Below, in pieces: positions 18,796 to 29,125 of a stretch of DNA of 64,000 nt. This DNA is from Methylocapsa palsarum. GTDB taxonomy: Bacteria; Pseudomonadota; Alphaproteobacteria; Rhizobiales; Beijerinckiaceae. Made by a program: the position numbers and the translations under genes. Positions within the stretch are counted from its first letter, which is position 1. Every line of letters starts with the position of its first letter. The stretch is taken from contig NZ_FOSN01000007.1 of assembly GCF_900114285.1 (NCBI RefSeq), forward strand, positions 62,001 through 126,000. The letters run 5' to 3'. The notes beneath the pieces were generated by a model. The model ran no database searches and was not told the DNA's origin. It was given only the letters and a program-made list of their open reading frames with translations.

Positions 18796-21660
18796 ATGCG
18801 AAAGATCCTCCGCCCCATGCCGCCCGCCGCCAAGGCCGGCGCGTCCGACGATCGCGCGAGCGAGGATGGCACCCGCGCGGGGACCGCGGACCCGGCGGCC
18901 AAGATCTCGCCGATGATCGCGCAATATCTCGACATCAAGGCCGCCCACCAGGACGCTCTCCTGTTCTACCGGATGGGCGATTTTTACGAATTGTTCTTCG
19001 AGGACGCCGAAACGGCGGCGCAGGCGCTCGGCATTGTCCTCACCCGGCGAGGCAAGCACGCGGGGCAGGACATCCCGATGTGCGGCGTGCCGGTCGAGCG
19101 GTCGGAGGACTACCTGCATCGCCTGATCGGGCTCGGGCATCGGGTCGCGGTCTGCGAACAGATCGAGGACCCTGCCGAGGCGCGCAAACGCGGCGCGAAA
19201 TCCGTCGTCCGGCGCGAGGTCAAGCGCCTCGTGACGCCCGGAACCATCACCGAGGAGCATCTGCTCGATCCCTCGCGGGCCAATTGCCTGCTTGCGATCA
19301 CGGCCGTTGCGCAACCAGCCGGGGAAATTCGCTACGGACTCGCGGCGGTCGATATTTCAACCGGGGCCTTCGCTGTTTGCGAAACATCCGACGCGTTCCT
19401 CGAGTCGGAGATCGCCCGGATCGATCCGGCCGAGATCGTCGTTCCCGAAGCTCTGCTGAACCTGCCGAGCCTCACCCGTCTCGCGAAAGAGGACAAGCGT
19501 CCCCTAACGCCGCTCGGGGGCGACGCCGGCGCGGCGGCCAGCGCGGAGCGCCGGATCAAAGCTTTTTTCGGCCTGGCGACGCTGGACAGTCTTGGGGCTC
19601 TCTCTGGAGCTGAAAGCGCCGCCGCCGCCGCCGCGATCTTCTATATCGAGCGGACCCAGCTCGGCGCGCGGCCCGCCCTCAGCCTGCCCTCGCGCAACGG
19701 GCGCAGCGACCATATGGACATCGACGCCGCGACGCGCGCCAATCTCGAGCTGACCCGAACCTTGGCGGGAGCGCGCGAGGGCTCGCTGATCGGCGCGATC
19801 GACAGGACTGTGACGCCCGCGGGCGGGCGGCTGTTTGTCGAGCGGCTTTCGGCGCCCCTCATGAGCCCGGACCGCATCGCGCGCCGCCTCGACGCGGTCG
19901 CATTTTTTGTCGGCGACCCGAGCCTGCGCAAGGAATTGCGCGCCCGTCTCAAGGCCGCGCCTGATCTCGCCCGCGCCCTGTCGCGGCTATCGCTCGGGCG
20001 GGGCGGCCCGCGCGATCTCGCGGCGCTGCGCGACGGCATTGAGGCCGCGCAGGCCGTGGCGGCCCTCTTCGCCGAAGCCTCGCAGCCGCCGGAGGAATTG
20101 GCCGCAGCCGCCGGCTCCGCCGCCGCTCTAGAGTCCTCCCTCGCCGCCCGGCTTCGGGCGGCCCTCGCCGATTCGTTGCCGCTGAACCGGCGCGACGGCG
20201 GCTTCGTGAGGAGCGGCCACGACGACGCGCTCGACGAGCAGCGCGCCCTGCGCGACGAAAGCCGCCGCGTCATCGCCGCGTTGCAGGCGCGCTATTGCGA
20301 AGACCTGGAGACCCGCCAGCTCAAACTCAAGCACAATCATTTCCTCGGCTATTTCATCGAAGTTCCACAGGCGCAGGGCGAAAAGCTTTTGCGGCCGCCG
20401 CATGACTCTTTGTTCACGCATCGCCAGACGATGGCGGACGCAATGCGCTTTTCGACGCGGGAACTCGCTGAACTCGAGGTCCGGATTTCGTCCGCCGCCG
20501 ACGAGGCGCTCGCCCGCGAGCAGGCGGTTTTCGATGAGCTGGCGACGCTGGTTCTGGCGCATGAGGCGGCGATCAAGCGCGCCGCTGACGCGCTCGCCGT
20601 CTTCGATGTCGCGGCGGCGCTCGCGGATCTCGCCGCGGGTTGCGGCTGGACGCGCCCGGAGGTCGATCACTCGCTGGCGTTCAAAATCGAGTCGGGACGC
20701 CACCCGGTCGTCGAAGCCGCGCTGCGCGAAAGCGGACAGCCCTTTGTCGGCAATGATTGCGATCTTTCGGGCGGCGCCGGCAAGGCGGGACGCATCGCGG
20801 TGCTGACAGGGCCGAACATGGCCGGAAAATCCACCTATTTGCGCCAGAACGCCCTGATCGCGGTCCTCGCGCAGACCGGCTCCTTCGTCCCGGCCGCGAA
20901 AGCGCACATCGGCATTGTCGATCAGCTCTTCTCCCGGGTCGGCGCGGCCGACGATCTCGCAAGGGGCCGCTCGACCTTCATGGTCGAAATGGTCGAGACC
21001 GCCGCGATCCTCAATCAGGCGAAAGAACGCTCGCTGGTGATCCTTGACGAGATCGGGCGCGGCACCGCGACCTTCGACGGTCTCTCCATCGCCTTCGCGG
21101 TCATCGAACATCTGCATGCGAAAAACCGGGCGCGCGCGATTTTCGCCACCCATTTCCATGAACTGACGCAACTCGCAAAGCGGCTCGACCGGATCGATAA
21201 TCTCACGGTCCGGGTGACCGACTGGAACGGAGAAGTGGTCTTCCTGCATGAGATCGTGGCGGGCGCCGCCGATCGCTCCTACGGCATTCAGGTCGCCAAA
21301 CTGGCGGGTCTGCCCGCAAGCGTCGTCGCCCGCGCCAAAACTCTGCTGGCGGACTTCGAAGCGGCCGACCGGCTGGCGCAAACCGAGCGGCTTGTCGCGG
21401 ACCTGCCGCTGTTCACCGTAGCGGCGCCGTCCGCATCTTCCCCGCCCGGCGCGCCAGAGGCCGATAAGATTTTTGCAGACAAGTTTCCTCCGGAGACTCT
21501 TGCCGACCAGACTCTTGCCAACCAAAGTTTGGCCGACCAGAGTTTTGCAGATCTTGCACTTCGCAAGGCGATCGACGCGCTCGATCCAGACAGCCTTTCC
21601 CCCCGGCAGGCGATGGCGGCGCTGTATGAGCTGAAACAGCTTCGCCGGGGAGGAGCCTAG
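18796..21660 (+). CDS. mutS: DNA mismatch recognition protein MutS
   Basis: At 954 residues this is slightly longer than the usual 850-910. The mismatch-binding motif is GDFYELF near residue 58, Walker A is [10 protein letters not shown] near residue 673, Walker B is [11 protein letters not shown], and [10 protein letters not shown] follows. The extra length is partly an N-terminal Ala/Gly-rich leader and partly a linker near residues 890-925 made of short repeats ([15 protein letters not shown]), followed by the normal C-terminal helix [23 protein letters not shown]. An alternative ATG is at 18817. The TAG stop is the left end of repeat copy D. Confidence 0.97.
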   Translation: MRKILRPMPPAAKAGASDDRASEDGTRAGTADPAAKISPMIAQYLDIKAAHQDALLFYRMGDFYELFFEDAETAAQALGIVLTRRGKHAGQDIPMCGVPVERSEDYLHRLIGLGHRVAVCEQIEDPAEARKRGAKSVVRREVKRLVTPGTITEEHLLDPSRANCLLAITAVAQPAGEIRYGLAAVDISTGAFAVCETSDAFLESEIARIDPAEIVVPEALLNLPSLTRLAKEDKRPLTPLGGDAGAAASAERRIKAFFGLATLDSLGALSGAESAAAAAAIFYIERTQLGARPALSLPSRNGRSDHMDIDAATRANLELTRTLAGAREGSLIGAIDRTVTPAGGRLFVERLSAPLMSPDRIARRLDAVAFFVGDPSLRKELRARLKAAPDLARALSRLSLGRGGPRDLAALRDGIEAAQAVAALFAEASQPPEELAAAAGSAAALESSLAARLRAALADSLPLNRRDGGFVRSGHDDALDEQRALRDESRRVIAALQARYCEDLETRQLKLKHNHFLGYFIEVPQAQGEKLLRPPHDSLFTHRQTMADAMRFSTRELAELEVRISSAADEALAREQAVFDELATLVLAHEAAIKRAADALAVFDVAAALADLAAGCGWTRPEVDHSLAFKIESGRHPVVEAALRESGQPFVGNDCDLSGGAGKAGRIAVLTGPNMAGKSTYLRQNALIAVLAQTGSFVPAAKAHIGIVDQLFSRVGAADDLARGRSTFMVEMVETAAILNQAKERSLVILDEIGRGTATFDGLSIAFAVIEHLHAKNRARAIFATHFHELTQLAKRLDRIDNLTVRVTDWNGEVVFLHEIVAGAADRSYGIQVAKLAGLPASVVARAKTLLADFEAADRLAQTERLVADLPLFTVAAPSASSPPGAPEADKIFADKFPPETLADQTLANQSLADQSFADLALRKAIDALDPDSLSPRQAMAALYELKQLRRGGA
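21467..21560 (+). repeat. Short tandem repeats within mutS linker
   Basis: Degenerate 15-nt units around CTTGCCGACCAG (exact at 21499-21510) encode the LADQ/LANQ/LADQ/FADL series. The same 12-nt core occurs in the tsaB tail at 50756-50767. Confidence 0.6.
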
Positions 21661-21769
21661 AGCATATTCCGATCGGATTGAATCAATCTCATCGACAAGA
21701 CTATGCTCAAGCATTTGACTCTGGTGCGATTTCTGATTGATCGCACTACATGCGATCGGAAAGCTCCAG
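21657..21769 (+). repeat. Interspersed two-hairpin element, copy D
   Basis: Forward copy whose TAGAGCATATTCCGATCGG end contains the mutS stop codon. It carries GAATC and GACTC. The second hairpin is shortened (GATCGCACTACATGCGATC). Confidence 0.88.
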
Positions 21770-21888
21770 GCGAGACAATGGGCGGGCGGCATATCGGAAG
21801 CCCACGATCATTTCGCCTACAATTGTTATAATTTGCTCCGTTTGATCGTTTGCTTGCGATGCGCCGGAAGCGGACTTAAGAAAGACGA

Positions 21889-22398
21889 ATGATTGAAAAG
21901 GTCCGTTCCGCGTCCAGCGCCGAGGACGCCCTCAACAGCGACGCGCCGAAACTCGACCAGCAGTTTTGCTTTGCGGTCTACTCGACGCAGCATGCGCTCA
22001 ACAAGATCTACGCGCCCCTGCTCGAACGCCTGGGACTGACCTATCCGCAATACCTTGTGATGCTGGTCCTGTGGGAGACCGACGATTTGACGGTCAAGGC
22101 GATCGGCAACCGGCTTCAGCTCGACTCCGGCACGCTGACCCCGCTGTTGAAGCGCGTCGAGGCGATGGGTCTGATCGGACGCGCGAGGGACCCGGGGGAC
22201 GAACGGCAAGTGCGCGTTAAGCTGAGCGCAAGCGGATCCAGGCTGCGAAGGGAGGCCAAAGGAATCGCCTCGGAAGTTTCTCGCGCCACGGGCCGGTCGA
22301 ACGACGATCTCAAGGCTATCCGCAAGGATCTGCGCAAGGTCCGCAACGCGCTGCTCGGAAAACGCGATAAGCCGGACGGCAAAGTACCGGCTGGCTAA
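21889..22398 (+). CDS. MarR-family regulator, OhrR-like
   Basis: The 169-residue winged-helix protein has the OhrR pattern LDQQFCFAVYSTQHALNKIYAPLLERLGLTYPQYLVMLVLWE, including the N-terminal cysteine (residue 27) that senses organic peroxides in OhrR. The DNA-binding part is VKAIGNRLQLDSGTLTPLLKRVEAMGLIGRARDPGDERQVRVKLS. The usual target gene ohr is not in the window, so a different MarR role remains possible. Downstream lies repeat copy E, then a convergent small gene. Confidence 0.82.
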   Translation: MIEKVRSASSAEDALNSDAPKLDQQFCFAVYSTQHALNKIYAPLLERLGLTYPQYLVMLVLWETDDLTVKAIGNRLQLDSGTLTPLLKRVEAMGLIGRARDPGDERQVRVKLSASGSRLRREAKGIASEVSRATGRSNDDLKAIRKDLRKVRNALLGKRDKPDGKVPAG

Positions 22399-22423
22399 GC
22401 TGCCCCTCCGCCCGCAAGCTTAA

Positions 22424-22540
22424 AGCGACGCTTTCCGATCGCATGCGGTCATGCGATCGATCAGAAATCGTTGCAGAATCAAAGGCTAGAGCATATTCTT
22501 GTCGAATGGATGGATTCAATCCGATCGGAATATGCTCTAG
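22424..22540 (-). repeat. Interspersed two-hairpin element, copy E
   Basis: Reverse-orientation copy between convergent genes. Its right end (ATATGCTCTAG) supplies, on the minus strand, the TAG stop of the 68-residue ORF. It carries GAATC and GATTC. Confidence 0.88.
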
Positions 22541-22743
22541 GTCCGGTCGGCGCTCGCGTTCTCTTTCAGGAGGTCGTTGAAGTCCTCAATCAACCTTTTC
22601 AGGCGCGCTTTTGTCGCCTCGGACGCGCTTGCGGCGACCGCGCCGCCCGTTCCCATCTTTCCGGCTTCGATCAGCCCAAGCTGCTTCTTGAGCTTGGAGC
22701 GAATTTCGATCAGGTCCTCGATAAATTCGTGCTCCGGCGTCAT
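22537..22743 (-). CDS. Small helical protein, unrecognised
   Basis: This 68-residue charged protein has two predicted helices (HEFIEDLIEIRSKLKKQLGLIEAG and ATKARLKRLIEDFNDLLKEN) joined by a Gly/Ala linker. I do not recognise it. It follows hrcA by about 50 bp on the same strand, where grpE is more usual, so it is probably co-transcribed with hrcA. The stop codon is formed by repeat copy E, which may have trimmed or replaced the original C-terminus. Confidence 0.6.
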   Translation of the reverse strand: MTPEHEFIEDLIEIRSKLKKQLGLIEAGKMGTGGAVAASASEATKARLKRLIEDFNDLLKENASADRT

Positions 22744-22791
22744 TGCAGTTTCCCCGTTCTCGCGACGAGCCTACAAAAGATCGCTTCTGGA

Positions 22792-23910
22792 TTATCTCCC
22801 GGCCAGCAGGCGGCTGACAACCCTCGACGTATAATCGACCATGGGAACAATTCGCGCATAATTCAGCCGCGTCGGACCGATGACGCCGAGAACGCCGACG
22901 ATCCGATGCTGGTCGTCATGAAAAGGCGCCGCGATCATCGAAGACCCCGAAAGCGAAAAGAGCTTGTTCTCGGAGCCGATGAAAATTCGCACGCCTTCGC
23001 CCCCCTCGGCCCGGCTCAGGAGGTCGATGACGTCCTTTTTGGTTTCGAGATCGGCGAAGAGCAGCCTGATACGCTCGAGATCCTCGAGCGCCGTCAGGTC
23101 CTGGAGCAAATTCGCCTGCCCCCTCACGATGAGCTGCGGTCCTTGCCCCGAGCCGTCAGCCCAGCTTGCAAGACCCGCGTCGACGAGGCGGGTGGTCAAT
23201 TGCCCCAATTCTTCCTCGGCCGCCCTGTGCGACAGCTCTATTTCGACCTTGACCTCGAACAGGGTGCGCCCGCGTATCCGGGCGTTCAGGAAATTTCCGG
23301 CTTCGCTCAGGGCCGAGGGCGGCAACCAGGCCGGAATTTGAAGAATTCGGTTTTCGACCGTTCCATCCTCGGCGACCAAAACGGCGAGAGCCCGTTCAGG
23401 CTCGATGCGGACAAACTCCATATGTTTGAGCCGGGCGTTGTCCTTCGTCGTCACGACCACGCCCGCGCCGCGAGTCAGGCCGGACAGCATCGACATCGCA
23501 TCGCTGAGCAGGTCTTCGAGAGGTTGAGCCTGCCCTGTCGCCCTGACCTGCGCGTCAATCTGCTCGCGCTCGCCGTGGCCTATATCGCCAAGCTCAAGCA
23601 GGGCGTCCACATAGAACCGCAGGCCAAGCTCGGTCGGAAGCCGGCCCGCGCTCGTGTGGGGAGCGTAGACCAGGCCCAGCTCTTCGAGATCCTGCATCAC
23701 GTTGCGCACGGATGCGGGAGACAAGGCCATCGGCAGAAGGCGGGACAATTGCCGCGATCCGACCGCCTCGCCATTGGTCAGATAAGAATCGACCAGCCGA
23801 CGAAAAATTTCCCGGGAACGTTCGTTGAGGCTGGCGACGCCTGCACCGAAACGGCTGGGATCGCGAGGATGGTCAAAGTCGATGGTCACGGAATGAAGAT
23901 GATGAAGCAT
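22792..23910 (-). CDS. hrcA: Heat-inducible transcription repressor HrcA
   Basis: HrcA represses groESL and related heat-shock genes through CIRCE operators. The N-terminal winged helix ([69 protein letters not shown], written here only for orientation around residues 30-100) is diagnostic of the family; the C-terminus has [26 protein letters not shown]. The ATG at 23910 gives 372 residues; starts at 23973 (ATG) or about 23889 (GTG) are possible. No CIRCE element is near, so autoregulation is not apparent here. Confidence 0.93.
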   Translation of the reverse strand: MLHHLHSVTIDFDHPRDPSRFGAGVASLNERSREIFRRLVDSYLTNGEAVGSRQLSRLLPMALSPASVRNVMQDLEELGLVYAPHTSAGRLPTELGLRFYVDALLELGDIGHGEREQIDAQVRATGQAQPLEDLLSDAMSMLSGLTRGAGVVVTTKDNARLKHMEFVRIEPERALAVLVAEDGTVENRILQIPAWLPPSALSEAGNFLNARIRGRTLFEVKVEIELSHRAAEEELGQLTTRLVDAGLASWADGSGQGPQLIVRGQANLLQDLTALEDLERIRLLFADLETKKDVIDLLSRAEGGEGVRIFIGSENKLFSLSGSSMIAAPFHDDQHRIVGVLGVIGPTRLNYARIVPMVDYTSRVVSRLLAGR

Positions 23911-23964
23911 CGCCAACGATGCAAGCGAATTTGCGAAACAGTCGCAGAGCCGGGCACGTTCATG

Positions 23965-24030
23965 CGAGCCCAAGAAACGTTCAAGACACGCTAATGAGAG
24001 CCCAAGACACGTTAATGAGAACCTAAGACC
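23965..24030. repeat. Tandem repeats between hrcA and the response regulator
   Basis: Three imperfect units around GAGCCCAAGACACGTTAATG. They encode the last residues and stop of the response regulator on the minus strand and lie directly upstream of hrcA. Confidence 0.55.
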
Positions 24031-24398
24031 TGTTTTTGATCAGCGACCGCATCGTCTACGACGCGGCGAAGGTCGTCCAGCCGAAACGGCTTTTGCAAGA
24101 TCCTTGCGCCCGAATGACCGCTTTCAAGGCCGCCCTCGCCATAACCTGAGATGTAAACGAAAGGGATGTCCCGGCGGCGCAGGAGATCGGCGACGGGAAA
24201 GCTCTTTTTGCCGTTCAGGTTGATGTCGAGGATTGCGAAATTCGGCGCGCCGTCGGCAAGATATTCGATCGCTTTCTCGACCGATGCAGCCACATCGATC
24301 TTTGAACATCCCAGATCCATCAGCATGTCTTCAAGGAGCATGCTGATAAAGACTTCGTCCTCGACGACGAGAACCCGAAGGCCGTTTCCGTTTCTCAT
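24012..24398 (-). CDS. Single-domain response regulator
   Basis: The 128-residue receiver has the acidic pair VVEDE, the phosphoacceptor Asp in [10 protein letters not shown], the Thr/Ser-position serine in VYISGYG and lysine in [10 protein letters not shown]. It has no output domain, so it acts by protein contact in a phosphorelay, as with PhyR/HWE-kinase systems (family inference). The start at [15 protein letters not shown] is preferred to the ATG at 24413. Its final residues come from a tandem-repeat tract. Confidence 0.9.
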   Translation of the reverse strand: MRNGNGLRVLVVEDEVFISMLLEDMLMDLGCSKIDVAASVEKAIEYLADGAPNFAILDINLNGKKSFPVADLLRRRDIPFVYISGYGEGGLESGHSGARILQKPFRLDDLRRVVDDAVADQKQVLGSH

Positions 24399-24772
24399 AA
24401 GAAAGCCCCTCAAGGCGTCATCACGGTTTGATTAACGGTCAAGATCGGCGATGGTTCCACATTGCGTCCTTTTGCGCGCCTCGATCCCATCGGAGAGGAA
24501 GTTTCCTTCCTCCGCATTCGAAAGCGCCCGCTCGCCGCGACGCGCCTGAGCCAGACCATGATCGCAGGCTCCGCCGTCAGGTCCGCGACAGCTTCTTGAG
24601 CTTAACTCCTTCGTGAGGTTTACCGCGATCAAACGAACCGCTTCGGCGCGCCCGCCCCTCTCCGTGACCTGGCGCCGGATTGATCAGGATTAAATCGAAC
24701 CCAGTGGTGAAAAATTGGAGCGAAGTTCGCGTTGACCGGGAGGGTCGCCGGACTCTGGACGAGCGCAGTCGC
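24399..24772. other. Divergent intergenic region, no gene seen
   Basis: It holds the divergent promoters of the response regulator and the TPR protein. Open frames here have no conserved features. A frame upstream of the TPR gene is open from 24680, but 24773 (MSIPKLEQNE) is the better start. Confidence 0.4.
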
Positions 24773-27604
24773 ATGAGCATTCCGAAGCTGGAACAAAATG
24801 AAGAGGCTCAGGGCAAGGCCAGGGCGAACGCGCTGCTCCAGCGCGCCGTTTCGGAGGCTTTTACCTTGCTCGAGGCCGGGGCAGCCGAGGAGGCGATCGC
24901 GCACGTCAGGCATTATGCCGATCTTGCGACCCTGAGCGACGTTGGATGCTATGTCTTCGGTCTGATTTATTTCAATGCGGACGATTTGCGAAGTTCGCTT
25001 CGCTGGTTCGACCGCGCCCTTTCATTGAACTCCACTTACGTCGAGGCTCAGAGCGCTCGCGCGATCGTGCTGCAGCGGCTTGGGCAGCCTCTCGACGCCC
25101 TCGATGCGTTTGAGAGCCTCTTAAGATCCCGGCCGAACGACGCCGACGTCATGTTCAGCATCGGCGTTATCTTGCAAAGCCTCGGCCGGATGAAAGACGC
25201 TCTCTCCGCCTACGAGAAGGCGCTTGTTGTTCGTCCGGAACATTGCGAGGCGCTGACCAATCGAGGCGCTCTTCTCGAGCGCTTCGGGCGGTTCGAGGAG
25301 GCGCTGAGTTGCTTCTCCGACATCGCAAGGCTAAGGCCGGACGACAGCAAGAACATGTTCAACAAGGGCTCGACGCTGCAGAAACTCGGGAGGCGAGACG
25401 AGGCCCTCGCCGCCTACGAACAGGCGGCGGCATGTGGTCCGCCCGACGCAGAAATTGAACTCAACCGCGGCAATGTCCTGCAAAATCTCGGACGCCTCGA
25501 AGAGGCTGTGCTGTGCTACGACCGCGCCCTGCAATATCGCAGCGGCTATCAGCAGGCTCAATACAACAAAGGCATTGCGCTCCAGGCGCTCGGCCGGCGC
25601 GAGGAAGCATTGCGCGCCTATGACGCCGCTCTTGCGATCGATCCCTGCTATTGCGAAGCATCGTGCAATCGCGGAAACGTCCTACATGAACTGGGGCGGC
25701 TCGAGGAGGCGCTCGCGGCTTACAATGCGGCTCTGCGGATACGCCCCGGGTTTCTGCCCGCCCTCGCCAACAGGGCGAGCGTGCTCTTGCAGCGCGGATG
25801 CGCGGAACAGGCGCTTTTGTCCTGCGACGAGGCTCTGCGGCGCAATCCGGATCACCCGCAGACGCTAGGCATTCGTGGCGCGGCGCTCCAGAAGCTCGGC
25901 CGGCTGAACGAATCCCTGACTGATCTCGACCGTGCGCTGCGGCTGAATCCCGGCGCGCCAGAAGCCTGGCTCAATCGCGGCAACGTGATGCAGGAGCTCG
26001 ATCGCCGCTTCGAAGCGATCGCCGCTTACGATGAAGCCTTGCGGCTTCGGCCCAACTACCCCGAAGCGCTGTCAAGCGTCGGCGTCGTGTTGAAGGAAGC
26101 CGGGGAAATCGACAGGGCGCTGACATATTTCGACGCCGCCCTGCGCCACAAACCCGATTACGCCGACGCCCGCAACAACCGCGCAGGCGCGCTTCTGCTC
26201 AAAGGCGACCTCAAAGCGGGTTTTGAAGATTATGAAAGCCGTTGGGACCGTTCCAACGCGCCGCCGCGAACATTCGTATCACCATCGCCCTATTGGCAGG
26301 GTCAGCATAGAGCCGGTCATCTCCTCGATGGACGAAGCATCGTTGTCTGGGACGAACAGGGTCTTGGTGACCTCATCCAGTTTTCGCGTTATCTCATCTG
26401 TCTCGCCGAGGCGGGCGCTGATGTCGCCGTCCATTGCCGAAAAAACATGCGGCGCCTTCTCAGCACCCTTCCTGCGCGCATCCGCTTTATCGACGCCGCG
26501 GACAATGGAGAATCATTCGCGTTTCAATCGGCGCTGCTCAGTCTGCCCCGCAGTTTTCAGACCGATCTGGAAACTGTTCCCGCCCGAACGCCCTATTTCT
26601 ATCCCGAACCGGACCTTGTCACGAAATGGGGAGACAGAATCGGCGACGAGGGATTTCGGATCGGAGTGTGCTGGCGCGGCAACGCCTACATCAATCTGAA
26701 ACGATCCCTACCGCCGCGCTGCTTCGCCCCAATCGCGGCGATTCCCGGCGTGAGGTTGATCAGCCTGATGATCAATCAGGGCGCGGACTCATCCGGAGCG
26801 GCGCAACTACCCTTCTCGGTCGAGAGCCTTGGGGAGGATTTCGACGCAGGCCCGGATTCCTTCGTCGATTGCGCCGCGGCGATGGCGAACCTCGATCTCG
26901 TCATCACCTCCGACACCGCGATCGCTCATCTCGCGGGCGCCCTTGGCCGGCCGGTCTTTGTCGCGATGAAAATGGTCCCGGACTGGCGCTGGCTGTTAAA
27001 TCGAGCCGACAGCCCCTGGTACCCGACAATGCGGCTTTTCCGTCAAAGCGAAAAAGACGTGTGGGAGGACGTTTTCGAGGCCATCACCGCCTGTGTCGAG
27101 AGCCTCGCCGGGCAGGCCCCTGTTCGCGATAACGCCGTGGCGGCGCAGATCTCTCTGCCCGGCGCAATCGGCGAACTCATCGACAAGATCACCATTTTGG
27201 AGATCAAGGAAAGTCATGTCACCGATGCAGCGAAGCTAGGCAATATCCGCCGCGAACTTGGCTTGCTCCGCAAGGTGGAGGCCGAGGCAGGTTTCTCAAG
27301 TGAAAAACTCGCGGAGCTCAAGACGGACCTCAGAACTGTCAACGCCAGGCTCTGGGATATCGAGAACGCCCTGAGGGAACACGAGTGCCGCGCCGATTTT
27401 GGAGCCGCCTTCATCGCTCACGCGCGACAGGTGTACAAGACGAACGATCAGCGCGCGAGCCTCAAGAAAAAGATCAATCTGATGTTCAATTCCGCGATCG
27501 TCGAGGAAAAATTTTACCCGGCGCAACAGCGCAGTTCGGCCGTGGAAACGAGAATTCGAAATCCGGCGTTTAATCCGGCGCTTAACGATTTGATCGCGAA
27601 ATGA
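24773..27604 (+). CDS. TPR / glycosyltransferase / DUF6165 fusion protein
   Basis: The 943-residue cytoplasmic protein begins with about a dozen 34-residue TPR units (residues 40-480; recurring GN-LxxLGRxEEALxxYDxALRxxP). A GT-B-type domain related to GT9 heptosyltransferases or GT41-like proteins follows (IVVWDEQGLGDLIQFSRYL, ICWRGN-like ICVCWRG region, DLVITSDTAIAHLAGALGRPVFV) at about 510-790. The end (about 815-925) is a DUF6165-type module starting SLPGAIGELIDKITILEIK. Such proteins are linked to capsule, flagellin or protein glycosylation; the acceptor is unknown here. The longer frame from 24680 is less likely. Confidence 0.85.
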   Translation: MSIPKLEQNEEAQGKARANALLQRAVSEAFTLLEAGAAEEAIAHVRHYADLATLSDVGCYVFGLIYFNADDLRSSLRWFDRALSLNSTYVEAQSARAIVLQRLGQPLDALDAFESLLRSRPNDADVMFSIGVILQSLGRMKDALSAYEKALVVRPEHCEALTNRGALLERFGRFEEALSCFSDIARLRPDDSKNMFNKGSTLQKLGRRDEALAAYEQAAACGPPDAEIELNRGNVLQNLGRLEEAVLCYDRALQYRSGYQQAQYNKGIALQALGRREEALRAYDAALAIDPCYCEASCNRGNVLHELGRLEEALAAYNAALRIRPGFLPALANRASVLLQRGCAEQALLSCDEALRRNPDHPQTLGIRGAALQKLGRLNESLTDLDRALRLNPGAPEAWLNRGNVMQELDRRFEAIAAYDEALRLRPNYPEALSSVGVVLKEAGEIDRALTYFDAALRHKPDYADARNNRAGALLLKGDLKAGFEDYESRWDRSNAPPRTFVSPSPYWQGQHRAGHLLDGRSIVVWDEQGLGDLIQFSRYLICLAEAGADVAVHCRKNMRRLLSTLPARIRFIDAADNGESFAFQSALLSLPRSFQTDLETVPARTPYFYPEPDLVTKWGDRIGDEGFRIGVCWRGNAYINLKRSLPPRCFAPIAAIPGVRLISLMINQGADSSGAAQLPFSVESLGEDFDAGPDSFVDCAAAMANLDLVITSDTAIAHLAGALGRPVFVAMKMVPDWRWLLNRADSPWYPTMRLFRQSEKDVWEDVFEAITACVESLAGQAPVRDNAVAAQISLPGAIGELIDKITILEIKESHVTDAAKLGNIRRELGLLRKVEAEAGFSSEKLAELKTDLRTVNARLWDIENALREHECRADFGAAFIAHARQVYKTNDQRASLKKKINLMFNSAIVEEKFYPAQQRSSAVETRIRNPAFNPALNDLIAK

Positions 27605-27920
27605 GGAGCAGAAAGCGAAGCGGTAAAGAAAAGCTACATCCTTGCCGTAAACGTGCTACACAGAAAATACATATTTCGTTCGGCGCTGACATCTTGAACG
27701 CGCGGCTGTGTTTATAAACAGCAATTTCCTTAACCTTGCTCATCGGCCGAAGCGGCGCAGCCACAATTAGGCCGAAGGATGCCTTGCTTTCCCTTGCAGC
27801 CCAGGGCGCGGCTATTGAAACGGGAGCATCTAAAACGGAACTTCGGCTTGCCTCGAACATTTGGAGATCAACTGAAGCATCTTAAAATTGTGGTCTTCGT
27901 TTCGCCGAAAGGAAATAATC
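27605..27920. other. Intergenic region before GT4 gene
   Basis: No gene recognised. The stretch is less GC-rich than its surroundings and probably contains the promoter for the GT4/debranching pair. No confident terminator for the TPR gene was seen. Confidence 0.4.
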
Positions 27921-29051
27921 ATGCGGATTGCGCTCGTGGCTCCCCTCGCGGAAGCCGTGCCCCCGAAGCTGTACGGCGGCACGGAGCGCGTAGTGTCCTG
28001 GCTCTCGGACGAGCTGGTCCGACAGGGCCACAAGGTCACGCTGTTTGCGAGCGGAGGATCACGGACGAACGCCAATCTCTTGGTTTGCGCGCCGGAAAGC
28101 TTGCGTCTGGCGGGAATTCGAGATCATATCGGAAGCACGCTGCATATGCTGCGGCAAGTTCGCCTGCGCGCCCATGAGTTCGACATCATTCATTTTCACG
28201 TTGATCTTCTTCCGCAGGCGCTGTTTCACGATCTCGCGCATAAATCTCTGACGACGCTGCATGGACGCCTTGACCTCGTCGATAGCCTCCCGCTTTACGC
28301 CGCCTATCCGGAAATGCCGCTGGTTTCGATCTCCAACTCACAGCGCAAACCGATGCCGTCCTGCTCCAGATGGCTCGCCACGATCCCTCACGGCCTGCCG
28401 TCGCAAGTCTGTCCCTTCGATCGCCTTGGCGGTGATTATCTGGCGTTTCTCGGCAGGATCTCCCCTGAAAAACGCCCAGACCGAGCGATTGAAATCGCGA
28501 AGCGGGCTGAAACGCCGCTTAAAATCGCGGCGAAGGTCGACAACGCGGATTTCGAATATTTCAAGACGATGATCGAGCCCATGCTCGACCATCCGCTCAT
28601 CGAGTTCATTGGCGAAATCAATGAAGTTCAAAAGGCGGAGTTCCTGGGCAATGCGCTGGCGCTGCTCTTTCCGATTGACTGGCCCGAGCCTTTTGGCCTG
28701 GTGATGATCGAGTCGATGTCAGCCGGGACTCCGGTGATCGCCTGGCGCCAGGGTTCTGTTCCGGAGGTGATCACTGACGGCGTGAGCGGCGTCATCGTCG
28801 ATTCGATGGAGGGCGCGGTCGCCGCCGTGAAAACGGCTTCAGCGATGGACCGCCGCGAGGTCAGGGCGGAGTTCGAGACGCGATTCACCGTCGCCCGTAT
28901 GGCTCGCGACTATATCACCGCCTATCAATCGTTGCTGGCGGATATTCCGTTCCCGTTTGCGGTGAAGCAGCAGCCTCAGAGAGCGCCTCTTGGGCAGGTG
29001 TCGCGACAAGGCAATGGCGCCCCGGCGTTCGGAGCGGCCGCGTCCGGCTGA
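27921..29051 (+). CDS. GT4-family glycosyltransferase
   Basis: This 376-residue GT-B enzyme begins MRIALVAPLAEAVPPKLYGGTERVV, the donor/acceptor site signature of GT4 enzymes. The C-terminal Rossmann half has DYLAFLGRISPEKRPDRAI and EPFGLVMIESMSAGTPVIAWRQGSVPEVI, containing the EX7E motif. The ATG at 27921 follows AAAGGAAATAATC. It is followed 75 bp later by the debranching enzyme, so a trehalose/glycogen-like or stress-sugar role is plausible, but the donor cannot be told from sequence. Confidence 0.9.
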   Translation: MRIALVAPLAEAVPPKLYGGTERVVSWLSDELVRQGHKVTLFASGGSRTNANLLVCAPESLRLAGIRDHIGSTLHMLRQVRLRAHEFDIIHFHVDLLPQALFHDLAHKSLTTLHGRLDLVDSLPLYAAYPEMPLVSISNSQRKPMPSCSRWLATIPHGLPSQVCPFDRLGGDYLAFLGRISPEKRPDRAIEIAKRAETPLKIAAKVDNADFEYFKTMIEPMLDHPLIEFIGEINEVQKAEFLGNALALLFPIDWPEPFGLVMIESMSAGTPVIAWRQGSVPEVITDGVSGVIVDSMEGAVAAVKTASAMDRREVRAEFETRFTVARMARDYITAYQSLLADIPFPFAVKQQPQRAPLGQVSRQGNGAPAFGAAASG

Positions 29052-29070
29052 CCGGGCCTGCTGGAGCGCC

Positions 29071-29119
29071 GCTTTTTTTGAAAGCCGACCTTTTGAAAGC
29101 CGACTTTTTTTGAAAGAAA
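29071..29119. repeat. Short direct repeats between GT4 and debranching genes
   Basis: Three units based on TTTTTTTGAAAGCCGAC immediately upstream of the debranching-enzyme start. Confidence 0.55.
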
Positions 29120-29125
29120 AGCACG

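Noticed and set aside
22427-22540. Repeat copy E as a plain intrinsic terminator
   Set aside because: It has strong hairpins but no T run after either; its sequence matches the nine-copy family, so it is listed as a repeat.
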